A DNA stretch of 45,343 bases from Streptococcus mitis. Lineage in GTDB: Bacteria; Bacillota; Bacilli; Lactobacillales; Streptococcaceae. Shown here in pieces: positions 36,476 to 45,343 of this stretch (position 1 is its first letter; each line of letters begins with the position of its first letter). The notes beneath the pieces were generated by a model. That model saw only the letters and a program-made list of their open reading frames with translations. It ran no database searches and was not told the origin of the DNA. The DNA lies in NCBI RefSeq assembly GCF_946190065.1, contig NZ_CAMHZD010000019.1, positions 1-45,343 on the forward strand. The letters run 5' to 3'. The position numbers and the translations under genes were made by a program.

Positions 36476-37876
36476 TTAGTCCTCGATTTCAATTGTTTCA
36501 ATAACGACATCTTCAACTGGCTTGTCCATAGCTCCAGTCTCAACAGTAGCAATGGCATCCAAAACAGCGTAAGAAGCTTCATCAGCTAGCTGACCAAATA
36601 CAGTATGACGACGGTCTAGGTGAGGTGTCCCACCTTGCTCTGCATAGATTTCCGCAATCGGTTCTGGCCAACCACCACGAGCAATCTCCTTTTTAGAATA
36701 AGGCAGGTGTTGATTTTGCACAATAAAGAACTGGCTACCGTTGGTATTTGGCCCAGCATTAGCCATGGAAAGGGCACCACGGATATTGTAAAGTTCTTCT
36801 GAGAATTCATCCTCAAATGATTCGCCGTAGATTGACTCGCCACCCATACCAGTTCCAGTTGGGTCTCCACCTTGGATCATAAAGTCCTTGATAATACGGT
36901 GGAAAATGACACCATCATAATAGCCATCTTTAGAAAGAGCTACAAAGTTAGCCACTGTTTTAGGAGCATGTTCAGGGAAGAGCTTGATACGCAAGTCTCC
37001 GTGATTGGTCTTAATAGTCGCGATAGGACCTTCTACTGTTTCAATGTCTACTTGTGGGAAATGCAATTCTTTTTCTACCATACCAAATCCTTCTAAGGCA
37101 TCAAAAATGCCATCTTCTTCTAATGTTTTTGTAATATAATCTGCTTTTTCTTTGATGTTATCATGAGAAATTCCCATGGCAACGCTGATTCCAGCATAAT
37201 CAAAGAGTTCCAAGTCATTGAGTCCATCTCCAAAGACCATGACATTCTCTGGTTTCAATCCTAGGTGTTCCACAACCTTTTCCACCCCCGTCGCTTTGGA
37301 GCCTGAAATCGGCACAATATCAGACGAATGTTGATGCCAACGAACCATGCGAAGTTTGTCAGAGAGACTGTCAGGTAAGTGCAAGTCATCTCCTTTATCT
37401 TCAAAGGTCCACATTTGATAGATGTCTTCTTTCTCATGGAAATCAGGATCCACATCCAAATCAGGGTAAATTGGATTGATTGCCTCACTAATCATATCGG
37501 TGCGAGTCGACAACTTGGCATCATGACTCCCAACCAAACCATACTCAATTCCCTCTTGCTTGGCCCAAGAGATATACTCCTCAACATCTGACTTCTCAAT
37601 CTGATGTTGATAAATAACCTGACCTTTTTTATCTTCGATGTAGGCCCCATTTAAGGTTACAAAAAAGTCAGGATTGAGTTCACGAATCTCTGGCACAACA
37701 CCAAAAATCCCTCGTCCAGAAGCAATACCTGTCAAGATTCCTTTCTCACGTAGTTGCTTAAAGACAGTTGGGATTGAAGCTGGAATAAAACCTGTCTTGG
37801 AATTTCTCAATGTATCATCAATATCAAAAAAGACAATCTTGATCTTCTTTGCCTTGTATCTTAATTTGGCATCCAT
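36476..37876 (-). CDS. HAD (Cof-type) phosphatase fused to cyclophilin-type peptidyl-prolyl isomerase
   Basis: A 466-residue two-domain protein. Residues about 12-265 form a Cof-like HAD phosphatase (nucleophile motif FFDIDDTLRNS, later GDGLNDLELFDYAG). Residues about 275-466 form a cyclophilin (FHRIIKDFMIQGGD, GALSMANAGPNTNGSQFFIV). No signal peptide, so cytoplasmic. The fusion is real: one uninterrupted frame with good text through the joint (KELHFPQVDIETVEGPIATIKTNHGDL). Streptococci share this fusion, from memory. The substrate of the HAD half is unknown. Followed at once by the S1-protein gene. Confidence 0.93.
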   Translation of the reverse strand: MDAKLRYKAKKIKIVFFDIDDTLRNSKTGFIPASIPTVFKQLREKGILTGIASGRGIFGVVPEIRELNPDFFVTLNGAYIEDKKGQVIYQHQIEKSDVEEYISWAKQEGIEYGLVGSHDAKLSTRTDMISEAINPIYPDLDVDPDFHEKEDIYQMWTFEDKGDDLHLPDSLSDKLRMVRWHQHSSDIVPISGSKATGVEKVVEHLGLKPENVMVFGDGLNDLELFDYAGISVAMGISHDNIKEKADYITKTLEEDGIFDALEGFGMVEKELHFPQVDIETVEGPIATIKTNHGDLRIKLFPEHAPKTVANFVALSKDGYYDGVIFHRIIKDFMIQGGDPTGTGMGGESIYGESFEDEFSEELYNIRGALSMANAGPNTNGSQFFIVQNQHLPYSKKEIARGGWPEPIAEIYAEQGGTPHLDRRHTVFGQLADEASYAVLDAIATVETGAMDKPVEDVVIETIEIED

Positions 37877-37955
37877 CTCACTACCTCTTTCAATCTAACT
37901 CTTTCCATTATACCATAAAGTAGGCAAATCCCCTATTTTCAAAAAGTTTCCAGTT

Positions 37956-38459
37956 TTATTGTAAGTCTTTGGATAAGTATAAAACTAAATCATTATTATT
38001 TTGACAACTTGCACCCATTTCTAGCAGTTTATTTCTATACCATAAACCCGTCCCATCTGGAATGTAGCCCCGTCTGATATACAATCTCTGGGCAGGGCCA
38101 TAGCCCAAGTGCAAACCTACACCAAGAGTGACCTTACTCGAAACAAACTTGACTCGTTTTTCTGCTTCTTCTAGCAGTTGATTCCCAATCCCTTGATTTC
38201 GAAAAGGCTCAAACACATTAAAATCTGATAATTCTGGATAGACTTCTGCAAAAGGACCATGTTTAGCAAAGGGCAAAATGGTAACGTAGCCCGCTACAGC
38301 ACCATCAATCTCTGCAACTGAGACTTCTCTCTCCCCACTTTCCTGTTCCAGAAAATATCTAGCCAACATTTCCTCTCTACCAGGCCAACCTTGATTCATA
38401 AATCCATGAGATAAGGATTCAATATCAGACTTAATCATATTTCTAATCGTACAATTCAT
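37956..38459 (-). CDS. GNAT acetyltransferase
   Basis: A 167-residue protein with a GNAT core: GAVAGYVTILPFAKHGPFAEVYPELSDFNVFEPFRNQGIGNQLLEEAEKRVK, in which RNQGIGN is the acetyl-CoA loop, and a C-terminal GPAQRLYIRRGYIPDGTGLWY. The start at 38459 is used because an upstream ATG (38495) lies within the TATAAT -10 (38494-38499, extended TGC-TATAAT). Substrate unknown. Confidence 0.83.
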   Translation of the reverse strand: MNCTIRNMIKSDIESLSHGFMNQGWPGREEMLARYFLEQESGEREVSVAEIDGAVAGYVTILPFAKHGPFAEVYPELSDFNVFEPFRNQGIGNQLLEEAEKRVKFVSSKVTLGVGLHLGYGPAQRLYIRRGYIPDGTGLWYRNKLLEMGASCQNNNDLVLYLSKDLQ

Positions 38460-38526
38460 CTTTGACTTACCCACCTTTACTCTTTTTATTACCATTATAG
38501 CACGCCAAGGTCAGAAAAAAACTATC

Positions 38527-38711
38527 TCGTGAAAAAGACCCACCCAGGTCTTAATTCACTTTCTTGTTTTCAAACTCATGAAAAAGAGGTCCATCCGGAC
38601 CCAACTCGCTCTCTCATTTCAATGCTCGTGAAAAAAAGACCCTTCAGGGTCTTTATTCGCTTTCTTGTCTCCAAGCTCATGAAAAAGAGGTTCACCCGGA
38701 CCTCTTTTTTA
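38527..38711 (-). terminator. Tandem array of four hairpin terminators after rpsR
   Basis: Four hairpins about 50-57 bp apart at about 38538, 38586, 38638 and 38685, each preceded on the plus strand by CTC(A/G)TGAAAAA and three followed by TTCxCTTTCTTG-like text. Stems are AAGACC/GGTCTT, GGTCC/GGACC, AAAGACCC/GGGTCTTT and AAGAGGT/ACCTCTT. The one nearest rpsR overlaps its stop codon and ends in a U-run. It is closely similar in design and spacer text to the array after nadE. Confidence 0.85.
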
Positions 38712-38948
38712 ATCTTCGTTTACGAAAGGCATCAAAGCCATTACGCGAGCGCGTTTGATAGCTGTTGTTACTTTACGTTGGTTTTTAGCTGAAGTTCCTG
38801 TTACACGACGAGGAAGGATTTTCCCACGTTCTGAAACGAAACGGCTAAGAAGCTCAGTATCTTTGTAATCAACATATTCAATTTTGTTTGCTGCGATGTA
38901 ATCAACTTTTTTACGGCGTTTGAATCCGCCACGACGTTGTTGAGCCAT
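38709..38948 (-). CDS. rpsR: 30S ribosomal protein S18
   Basis: A 79-residue basic protein with [44 protein letters not shown], the S18 signature. Last gene of rpsF-ssb-rpsR. The N-terminus [13 protein letters not shown] is typical of streptococcal S18. Confidence 0.98.
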   Translation of the reverse strand: MAQQRRGGFKRRKKVDYIAANKIEYVDYKDTELLSRFVSERGKILPRRVTGTSAKNQRKVTTAIKRARVMALMPFVNED

Positions 38949-38979
38949 GTTTTTTCTCCTTTATAATTTTAGTTGTCCA

Positions 38980-39450
38980 TTAGAATGGTAAATCATCATC
39001 TGAAATATCCAATGGATTTGTTGCTCCAAATGGATTTTCATCACGTGAAAAGTCTGGTACTGAATTTGTAGGCGCTGAATAGTTTGCAGTTGGTGCAGAG
39101 TAAGCTCCACCTGTATGACCCTCACGCACACTACGGCTTTCCAACATTTGGAAATTCTCAGCCACGACCTCAGTCACGTAGACACGTTGTCCTTGCTGGT
39201 TATCGTAACTACGAGTCTGGATACGACCTGTCACCCCGATAAGTGAGCCTTTTTTAGCCCAGTTAGCAAGGTTTTCAGCCTGTTGGCGCCACATAACGAC
39301 ATTGATAAAATCAGCCTCACGTTCACCATTTTGACTCTTAAATGTACGGTTTACTGCAAGAGTAAAAGTCGCAACTGCTACATTTGATGGGGTATAACGT
39401 AACTCAGCGTCACGTGTCATACGCCCTACAAGTACAACATTGTTAATCAT
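38980..39450 (-). CDS. ssb: Single-stranded DNA-binding protein
   Basis: A 156-residue SSB: N-terminal OB fold ([35 protein letters not shown]), then a Gly/Ser/Pro-rich linker and the conserved acidic tip DISDDDLPF that binds partner proteins in replication and repair. It lies between rpsF and rpsR, the usual Firmicutes order. Confidence 0.98.
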   Translation of the reverse strand: MINNVVLVGRMTRDAELRYTPSNVAVATFTLAVNRTFKSQNGEREADFINVVMWRQQAENLANWAKKGSLIGVTGRIQTRSYDNQQGQRVYVTEVVAENFQMLESRSVREGHTGGAYSAPTANYSAPTNSVPDFSRDENPFGATNPLDISDDDLPF

Positions 39451-39461
39451 AGTTTACCTTC

Positions 39462-39752
39462 TTAAGCGTCAGTTTTGACGATCATGTGACGAAGAATGTC
39501 AGCGTTGATTTTTGAAAGACGGTCAAACTCTTTAAGAGCTGCATCGTCGTTTGCTTCAACGTTAACGATGTGGTAAAGTCCTTCACGGAAATCTTTGATT
39601 TCGTATGCAAGACGACGTTTTTCCCAAGATTTTGATTCAACAACAGTTGCACCGTTGTCAGTCAAAATAGAGTCAAAACGTGCTACCAAAGCGTTTTTAG
39701 CTTCTTCTTCAATGTTTGGACGAATGATATAAAGAATTTCGTATTTAGCCAT
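39462..39752 (-). CDS. rpsF: 30S ribosomal protein S6
   Basis: A 96-residue protein: [29 protein letters not shown] and [25 protein letters not shown] are S6 landmarks. First gene of the operon; AAGGAGGA SD. Confidence 0.98.
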   Translation of the reverse strand: MAKYEILYIIRPNIEEEAKNALVARFDSILTDNGATVVESKSWEKRRLAYEIKDFREGLYHIVNVEANDDAALKEFDRLSKINADILRHMIVKTDA

Positions 39753-39855
39753 TGATATGTTCCTCCTTTTGGTCTAATGACCCCAAGACTTTGCAAGGGG
39801 TAAGTGAGGTTCGCTCACAATAAACTATTATACTAGAAAACAAATTTTTACGCAA
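39753..39855 (-). promoter_or_regulatory. rpsF-ssb-rpsR promoter and structured leader
   Basis: -35 TTGCGT (39850-39855), 17-bp spacer, -10 TATAAT (39827-39832). The leader of about 68 bases holds two hairpins: GTGAG/CTCAC and ACCCC/GGGGT. Autoregulation by S6:S18 is known in bacteria, but the CCG box of that motif was not found here. Confidence 0.65.
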
Positions 39856-39874
39856 GTAAAAACTCTGAAATTCG

Positions 39875-39898
39875 AAAAAACGCCACATGGGCGTTTTC
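39875..39898. terminator. Terminator after asnS
   Basis: AAAACGCC/GGCGTTTT-type stem around CATGT, with A-run and T-run on opposite sides. Confidence 0.85.
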
Positions 39899-39904
39899 CT
39901 GTTC

Positions 39905-41248
39905 TTATGGTTTGATACGGTGCAACATACGTGGGAATGGAATGGCTTCACGGATGTGTTTTGTTCCTGCTGCGAAGGTTACCATACGCTCGATACCGAT
40001 ACCAAATCCACCGTGTGGAACTGTACCGTATTTACGAAGGTCAAGGTAGAATTCATACTCTGTACGGTCCATGCCAAGTTCATCCATCTTAGCAACAAGG
40101 GCATCGTAGTCTTCCTCACGCATAGAACCACCGATGATTTCTCCGTAACCTTCTGGAGCAAGCAAGTCTGCACAAAGCACGCGCTCTGGATTTCCAGGAA
40201 CTGGTTTCATGTAGAAGGCCTTGATGGCTGCTGGATAGTTCATGACAAATGTTGGTACACCAAAGTGGTTTGAGATCCACGTTTCATGTGGTGAACCAAA
40301 GTCATCACCATGCTCAAGATGTTCGTAGTCAGCGTCTTCATCATTTTCATGTTCTTGCAAGAGGTCAATGGCTTGATCGTAAGTGATACGTTTGAAGGGC
40401 TCTGCAATGTAGCGTTTCAAGAGTTCTGTATCACGTTCCAAGGTTTCCAAGGCTTGAGGCGCACGGTCAAGAACACCTTGTAGAAGAGCTTTTACATAAG
40501 CTTCTTGCAAATCAAGTGACTCATCGTGAGTCAAGTATGAGTACTCTGCGTCCATCATCCAGAACTCAGTCAAGTGACGGCGCGTTTTTGATTTTTCAGC
40601 ACGGAATACGGGACCAAAGTCAAAGACACGACCAAGAGCCATAGCACCTGCTTCTAGGTAAAGCTGACCTGATTGGCTCAAGTAGGCTGGCGTTCCGAAG
40701 TAGTCAGTTTCAAAGAGTTCCGTTGAGTCTTCAGCCGCATTTCCTGAAAGAATTGGGCTATCAAATTTCATAAAGCCATTCTTGTCAAAGAACTCATACG
40801 TTGCATAAATGATAGCGTTACGGATTTGCATCACAGCCACTTGCTTACGAGAACGGAGCCACAAGTGACGGTTGTCCATCAAGAAGTCTGTTCCGTGTTC
40901 TTTTGGTGTGATTGGGTAGTCTTGAGATTCACCGATCACTTCGATGTCTGTAATGTCCAATTCATAGCCAAACTTAGAACGTTCGTCTTCTTTGACAATT
41001 CCTGTCACATAAACAGAAGTTTCTTGGCTCAAGCGTTTGATAACATCAAACTTCTCAAGTCCCACTTCTTCACCAAATTTTTCGACAAAGTTTGGTTTAA
41101 AAGCCACACCTTGGAAGAAGGCTGTTCCATCACGCAATTGCAAGAAGGCGATTTTTCCTTTTCCTGATTTGTTGGCAACCCAAGCGCCAATCGTCACTTC
41201 CTGACCAACATAGTCTTTTACATCAATAATCGTTACACGTTTTGTCAT
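39905..41248 (-). CDS. asnS: Asparaginyl-tRNA synthetase
   Basis: A 447-residue class IIb synthetase. N-terminal OB-fold anticodon domain (about 15-110, [24 protein letters not shown]), motif 2 [22 protein letters not shown] and motif 3 [16 protein letters not shown]. Charges tRNA(Asn). It follows aspC by 22 bp. Confidence 0.98.
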   Translation of the reverse strand: MTKRVTIIDVKDYVGQEVTIGAWVANKSGKGKIAFLQLRDGTAFFQGVAFKPNFVEKFGEEVGLEKFDVIKRLSQETSVYVTGIVKEDERSKFGYELDITDIEVIGESQDYPITPKEHGTDFLMDNRHLWLRSRKQVAVMQIRNAIIYATYEFFDKNGFMKFDSPILSGNAAEDSTELFETDYFGTPAYLSQSGQLYLEAGAMALGRVFDFGPVFRAEKSKTRRHLTEFWMMDAEYSYLTHDESLDLQEAYVKALLQGVLDRAPQALETLERDTELLKRYIAEPFKRITYDQAIDLLQEHENDEDADYEHLEHGDDFGSPHETWISNHFGVPTFVMNYPAAIKAFYMKPVPGNPERVLCADLLAPEGYGEIIGGSMREEDYDALVAKMDELGMDRTEYEFYLDLRKYGTVPHGGFGIGIERMVTFAAGTKHIREAIPFPRMLHRIKP

Positions 41249-41270
41249 TATTTTTCCTTTTCTTTTTCTT

Positions 41271-42449
41271 TTATTTTTCCATAAATGCTTTCAAGCGTTC
41301 GACTGCTTCTTTAAGCGTATCTAGGTCTGTCGCATAGCTGAGGCGCACATTTTCTGGCGCTCCGAATCCTGCTCCTGTTACCAAGGCCACTTCGGCTTCT
41401 TCTAGGATAGCAGTTGTAAAGTCTGTCACATCCGTATAGCCTTTCATCTCCATTGCCTTTTTGACATTTGGAAAGAGATAGAAGGCTCCTTGTGGCTTAA
41501 CGACTTCAAAACCAGGGACCTCACATAATAGCGGATAAATGGTATTGAGACGCTCCTCAAAAGCCTGACGCATGATATCAACAGAATCCTGTAGTCCTGT
41601 TAAGGCTTCGATAGCCGCATATTGAGAAACAGATGTCAAATTTGAAGTTGTTTGTCCTGTCAATTTACTCATAGCTGCAATGATTTCCGGATCACCTACC
41701 GCATAACCAACTCGCCAACCCGTCATGGCATAGGCCTTAGATACACCGTTGATAACAATGGTTTGCTTACGAATTGCTTCTGATAGACTTGAGATTGGAA
41801 CAAATTCATTTCCATTATAAACAAGGCGACCGTATATATCATCTGCTAAGATCAGAATGTCATGCTCAACTGCCCAATTTCCGATAGCTAGTAATTCTTC
41901 ACGAGTATAAATCATACCAGTCGGATTAGATGGTGAATTGAGAACCAAAACCTTTGTCTTATCTGTCCTAACTAGTTCTAGTTGATCCACCGTGACTTTA
42001 AAATCATTGTCTTCTTTAGCTTGAACAAAGACTGGAATCCCTTCTGCCATCTTGACCTGGTCTCCATAACTAACCCAATATGGAGTTGGAATAATAACCT
42101 CATCTAAAGGGTTAATTACAGCCATAAAGAAAGTATAGAGAGAGAACTTAGCACCTGTGGCAAAGGTAACCTCGTTACTTGCGACAGAATAGCCATAGTA
42201 GCGCTCAAAGTAGGTATTCACTGCAGCTTTTAATTCTGGTAGACCTGAAGCTACTGTATAGAAGGAAGCCTGTCCTTCTCGAATAGCTTTAACTGCTGCA
42301 TCCTGAATATTTTCAGGGGTGTGAAAATCTGGCTGTCCTAAGGTCAAGAAAAGGACATCCTTACCTTGAGCTTTTAAATTTTTTGCTCTAGCATCACTAG
42401 CTAGAGTGACACTTTCTTCCATTTCTAAAACACGGTTGGATAGTTTCAT
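41271..42449 (-). CDS. aspC: Aspartate aminotransferase (class I, PLP)
   Basis: A 392-residue enzyme of the Bacillus-type Asp aminotransferase branch: [34 protein letters not shown], and the PLP Lys in [17 protein letters not shown]. Makes aspartate from oxaloacetate and glutamate, the precursor of the asparagine charged by the neighbouring asnS. Its start overlaps the DUF5590 gene stop by 4 bases. Confidence 0.93.
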   Translation of the reverse strand: MKLSNRVLEMEESVTLASDARAKNLKAQGKDVLFLTLGQPDFHTPENIQDAAVKAIREGQASFYTVASGLPELKAAVNTYFERYYGYSVASNEVTFATGAKFSLYTFFMAVINPLDEVIIPTPYWVSYGDQVKMAEGIPVFVQAKEDNDFKVTVDQLELVRTDKTKVLVLNSPSNPTGMIYTREELLAIGNWAVEHDILILADDIYGRLVYNGNEFVPISSLSEAIRKQTIVINGVSKAYAMTGWRVGYAVGDPEIIAAMSKLTGQTTSNLTSVSQYAAIEALTGLQDSVDIMRQAFEERLNTIYPLLCEVPGFEVVKPQGAFYLFPNVKKAMEMKGYTDVTDFTTAILEEAEVALVTGAGFGAPENVRLSYATDLDTLKEAVERLKAFMEK

Positions 42450-42934
42450 AGGCCCTCCTTATTGACCAATGCTCCTGTTTCAAAATCTACTAGATAAAAA
42501 TCAGTGCCTGACTTAACTTCCCAGATTGGCTTGTCTTGATAACGGCCAAAGGTAATCTTGTCAATCTCGCCAGCTCCTTTTTCCTTAGAAAGAGCTTCTG
42601 CTTTTTCTTGTGAAACACCCTGATTTAGCTGATAAACGTAAATCTTATGGTCATCTTTTCCAATCAGGACAGCAAGTGATTCTTGCTGTTTATTATGACC
42701 AAGAACACTGTAGTAAGATTCCAAGCCATTGTATAAGTCAACCTGATCAGCCTGCTCTAATCCTGCATACTGCTGAGCTAATTTTTCTCCTTCACTTTTA
42801 GCTGTTTGGTAGGGTTTCATCCCCAGAAACACCAGATACAGAAAGGACGCACTGATAACCACAAACAAAATCGTCATCCCTAGACCATACTGCCACAGTA
42901 GATTATTTTTTGCTTTTTTTTGTCTTTTTTTCAC
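42446..42934 (-). CDS. DUF5590-like single-pass membrane protein
   Basis: A 162-residue protein. Basic N-terminus (KKRQKKAKNN), one TM (about 17-37), and an extracytoplasmic part with two PepSY-like segments ([47 protein letters not shown]). Family role unknown. The start is GTG at 42934, with no SD; the promoter -10 ends 6 bases before it, so the mRNA may be leaderless. First gene of the aspC-asnS unit. Confidence 0.8.
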   Translation of the reverse strand: MKKRQKKAKNNLLWQYGLGMTILFVVISASFLYLVFLGMKPYQTAKSEGEKLAQQYAGLEQADQVDLYNGLESYYSVLGHNKQQESLAVLIGKDDHKIYVYQLNQGVSQEKAEALSKEKGAGEIDKITFGRYQDKPIWEVKSGTDFYLVDFETGALVNKEGL

Positions 42935-42940
42935 TCGTCT

Positions 42941-42969
42941 ATTTTACCATCTATTAAGCTTTATTACAA
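42941..42969 (-). promoter_or_regulatory. Promoter of the DUF5590-aspC-asnS unit
   Basis: Minus strand: -35 TTGTAA (42964-42969), 17-bp spacer, -10 TAAAAT (42941-42946) with TGG before it (extended -10). Predicted start falls on or beside the GTG codon at 42934. Confidence 0.65.
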
Positions 42970-43188
42970 GTGAATATAAGAATACTCGCATTTTATTTCT
43001 CTCTTCAAACAAAACAGAATCCAAAAAACAGTTCTTACTTTTCCAGTGGCAACTGACTAGAGTTTCAGCAATTTTATAATTTTCAAATAAACTCTGAGCA
43101 AATTTCTTGCAAGTCCTTTTGTTATATTGTAATCTATTTTATAACAACGAGAGAGTTCTCGGAAATTTTAAGAAAAAGGAGACACATC

Positions 43189-43734
43189 ATGTCTAAAAAA
43201 GTATTATTTATCGTCGGATCACTACGCCAAGGTTCTTTCAACCACCAAATGGCCCTCGAAGCTGAGAAAGCACTTGCTGGTAAAGCGGAAGTTAGCTACC
43301 TCGATTATTCAAACCTTCCTCTCTTCAGCCAAGATTTGGAAGTTCCAACACATACAGCTGTAGTTGCTGCTCGTGAAGCAGTTCTCGCTGCTGATGCTAT
43401 CTGGATTTTCTCTCCAGTCTACAACTTCTCTATCCCTGGAACAGTGAAAAACTTGCTTGACTGGCTATCTCGTGCCCTTGACTTATCTGATACACGTGGC
43501 GCTTCTGCCCTTCAAGACAAGTTTGTCACAGTCTCATCTGTAGCCAATGCAGGTCACGATCAACTTTTCGCTATTTACAAGGACCTCTTGCCATTTATCC
43601 GTACACAAGTAGTTGGTGATTTCACTGCTGCACGTGTCAATGACTCTGCTTGGGTAGACGGAAAATTGGTTCTTGAAGAATCAGTCCTAAATTCACTTGA
43701 AAAACAAGCTCAAGATTTGGTCAATGCGATCTAG
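43189..43734 (+). CDS. NADPH-dependent FMN reductase family protein
   Basis: A 181-residue flavodoxin-fold protein: FMN phosphate loop VGSLRQGSFNHQMA, and PVYNFSIPGTVKNLLDWLSRALD typical of the NAD(P)H-dependent FMN/azo/chromate reductase family. Cytoplasmic quinone or flavin reduction is likely; the true substrate is unknown. AAGGAG lies 7 bases upstream. Codon use is typical of highly expressed streptococcal genes. Plus strand, monocistronic. Confidence 0.9.
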   Translation: MSKKVLFIVGSLRQGSFNHQMALEAEKALAGKAEVSYLDYSNLPLFSQDLEVPTHTAVVAAREAVLAADAIWIFSPVYNFSIPGTVKNLLDWLSRALDLSDTRGASALQDKFVTVSSVANAGHDQLFAIYKDLLPFIRTQVVGDFTAARVNDSAWVDGKLVLEESVLNSLEKQAQDLVNAI

Positions 43735-43832
43735 TCATCACTAATCGTTATTTTTAAACAGACTTTTAGTCCTATATATCAAAAAACTAGTCAATTTATC
43801 AACAATTGAATGACTACTTCTTGAAATACGAA

Positions 43833-43880
43833 AAAAGAACTAGAGTTCTCACAAATGAGTGATGTTTCTAGTTCTTTTTG
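43833..43880. terminator. Bidirectional terminator between the FMN reductase and surface protein genes
   Basis: AAAAGAACTAGA/TCTAGTTCTTTT arms with a 20-plus-base loop. Serves both converging genes. Confidence 0.75.
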
Positions 43881-43935
43881 ATTTACAAAGACTTCATGTA
43901 GGGAAAGCTACCAAGGATCAGATGAGATCATCTAT

Positions 43936-45343
43936 TTAAGCTTCCTCTTCATCGTCTTTTTTCTTTTTAGCAAATAGCAAACCAAATGCGCCAAGAAGAG
44001 AGAGAACTCCTACTGTACCTGTAGTACGGTCTCCTTGTATACCAGTATTTGGCAATACTGCTTGCGATTGAGAAACTGATGAATCAGTTTCTGACACTTC
44101 ATTCGGCAATTGAGCAGGTACTTCAACTGTTTGACTTGGTTGTCCAGCCGCTTGAGTAGCTGGCACCTCAGCAGGGGTAGCAATATCCGGTCTAGGATTT
44201 GTATCATCAGATGGTGTAGCTGGTCTTTGTTGACCGTCACCTGTTGGTCTGACTGGACTCACTTTCCTGAAGATGTGAGTTACAACATCACCTTTAGTTT
44301 CTGTTCTTACAAATACATACCCTTCAATTTCACCATGTTCAAATGCTTCATTTGCTTCACCTAATACCTTTAGTGCTTTGGCATCCGCTGGTTTCAATTC
44401 TTTACCATTTTCATCAACCCACTTGGTGATCATCAGTTGAATTTTAGATACTTCTACTGGATTAGGAAGCTCACCATTTACACCTCCATTGAATTCTGGG
44501 ACTTCATGTGTTGGTGAATTTGGTGTATTCGCTCCGCCATTAAACTCTGGCAAGATTTCTTGAGTTTCCGGTTCTCCATTGACACCACCTGCAAACTCTG
44601 GAACTTCATGAATTGGTGAATCTGGTGCGTTCACTCCGCCATTAAATTCAGGGATTTCCGAAGTTTCTGGTTCACCTTTTGCATATGCAAAAACTAATTT
44701 ATCTCGAGAAATTTCATGACTTACTTTTGTCTCCGGATCTGTAATTGTTACATTTCCTTTTGAATCAACTGTTACGTCTTTTCCTGGATTTGCTTTTGTC
44801 ACTTTTTCTTTCACTTTATCTTGTTCTTCTGGACTTAAGTTCTCAGGATTTTTCACTGGTACTTTTTCCATCGGAACTACTGGACTGAAATCTTCTGGAT
44901 TCACAGTAATTACAACATCAACATCTTCTGTACTTCCATCTGGATACGTTACAGTTACAACACCTTTTTTCTCCCCATGTTTTGAAGTATCTGGAATTTT
45001 TCCATCTTTCCATCCAAAAGTCGTTCCTTCTGGTAACGTTTTTACATTTTCAATACTATCTTTTGCAGATGGTACTTGAGCATGTTCTACCGTTTGTGTT
45101 TTTGGCTGTGGATCGTAATCGTCTTTTTGTGGCGTTACTTCGACTGTTACCGTCACTTCTTCCGTACTCTTATCTGGGTAAGTGATTAATACTTTTCCTG
45201 TCTTACTTCCTGGTTTACTTGTGTCTGGTTGTTCTGACCAGCTATAGTTTGTTCCTTTTGGTAAGTCATTTGTATTAATACTTTTCTCTGGATCTGGTAC
45301 TTCGTTGTGACGAACAGTTTGGTTCGGTTCTTTTGCCGTTGGG
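43936..45343 (-). CDS. Rib-repeat LPxTG cell-wall surface protein, C-terminal part (truncated by window edge)
   Basis: Open to the right edge; about 468 C-terminal residues are visible and the N-terminus is missing. Two Rib/alpha-type modules of about 75 residues (QTVRHNEVPDPEKSI...VLITYPDKSTEEV, then QTVEHAQVPSAKDSI...VVTVTYPDGSTEDV) stack outward. Next comes a domain with LSPEEQDKVKEKVTKANPGKDVTVD, two PEFNGGVN-type repeats, a module with ITKWVDENGKELKP...GYVFVRTETKGDVVTHIFRKV, a Pro/Thr-rich wall-spanning region, the LPNTG sortase motif (44041-44055), a hydrophobic segment and a KKKKDDEEE tail. It is expected to be covalently attached to peptidoglycan and to act as an adhesin or enzyme, depending on the unseen N-terminus. 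The reading frame continues past a V(GTG) that could be mistaken for a start. Confidence 0.92.
   Translation of the reverse strand, partial: PTAKEPNQTVRHNEVPDPEKSINTNDLPKGTNYSWSEQPDTSKPGSKTGKVLITYPDKSTEEVTVTVEVTPQKDDYDPQPKTQTVEHAQVPSAKDSIENVKTLPEGTTFGWKDGKIPDTSKHGEKKGVVTVTYPDGSTEDVDVVITVNPEDFSPVVPMEKVPVKNPENLSPEEQDKVKEKVTKANPGKDVTVDSKGNVTITDPETKVSHEISRDKLVFAYAKGEPETSEIPEFNGGVNAPDSPIHEVPEFAGGVNGEPETQEILPEFNGGANTPNSPTHEVPEFNGGVNGELPNPVEVSKIQLMITKWVDENGKELKPADAKALKVLGEANEAFEHGEIEGYVFVRTETKGDVVTHIFRKVSPVRPTGDGQQRPATPSDDTNPRPDIATPAEVPATQAAGQPSQTVEVPAQLPNEVSETDSSVSQSQAVLPNTGIQGDRTTGTVGVLSLLGAFGLLFAKKKKDDEEEA
44474..44676 (-). repeat. Two 33-34-residue PEFNGG repeats in the surface protein
   Basis: About 102-bp units encode GEPET-EI-PEFNGGVN-xPxSPxHEVPEF(A/N)GGVNG. 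The two copies differ by a few substitutions and one codon. Confidence 0.8.

Noticed and set aside
39753-39830. S6:S18 autoregulatory RNA motif
   Set aside because: Hairpins exist, but the characteristic CCG bulge was not found, so it is listed only as a structured leader.
43020-43188. A clear promoter for the FMN reductase gene
   Set aside because: TTGCAA is present, but several -10 candidates compete (TAATCT, TATATT) and none is convincing.

Overview
The window looks like a chromosomal segment of a mitis-group Streptococcus, close to S. mitis, S. oralis or S. pneumoniae. The reasons are the AT-rich composition, YSIRK and LPxTG surface proteins, a lysine-type MurE, a BOX element containing the BOXA1R primer site, and a gene order from greA to aspC that matches my memory of pneumococcus. 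All but two confident genes are on the minus strand, so most operons read right to left. No tRNA, rRNA, CRISPR array or insertion sequence was seen.

Right edge to about 33 kb: the 3' end of a large Rib-repeat, LPNTG-anchored surface protein; an NADPH:FMN reductase (+); DUF5590-aspC-asnS; rpsF-ssb-rpsR, followed by a tandem terminator array; a GNAT gene; a HAD-cyclophilin fusion with a CvfD-like S1 protein; trmN6 with a GIY-YIG protein; ppaC; a BOX-interrupted YiiX-like gene and a DUF1803-like gene; csbD under a candidate CcpA site. From 33 to 13 kb: divergent murE and murJ whose promoters appear to share one -35 box; a frameshifted aliB; a methionine-regulated metB-like/malY pair; a SNF2 helicase; a small disordered protein, murC and two GNAT genes; mltG; greA; an amino acid permease; and a GNAT gene followed by a collapsed HAD gene.

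From 13 kb to the left edge: an unusually AT-rich ABC transporter; an XRE regulator with a membrane protein; the NAD salvage pair pncB-nadE, followed by a second tandem terminator array; a GNAT gene; an extracytoplasmic redox-repair operon (ccdA, thioredoxin lipoprotein, msrAB); a YesM/YesN-type two-component system; and a promoter-DUF436-zinc metalloprotease unit. The protease (IgA1 protease/Zmp family) runs off the left edge inside an 81-bp repeat array.

Themes are wall synthesis (MurC, MurE, MurJ, MltG), amino acid, sulfur and peptide supply, surface redox repair and surface adhesins or proteases. The observations most worth following up are the two related tandem-terminator arrays, the BOX insertion with a reconstructable 3-bp duplication, the shared -35 of murE/murJ, the two near-leaderless start candidates, and the palindromic operator sites for MetR/MtaR and CcpA. 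Names and pathways come from motif recognition and memory; no database search was run.
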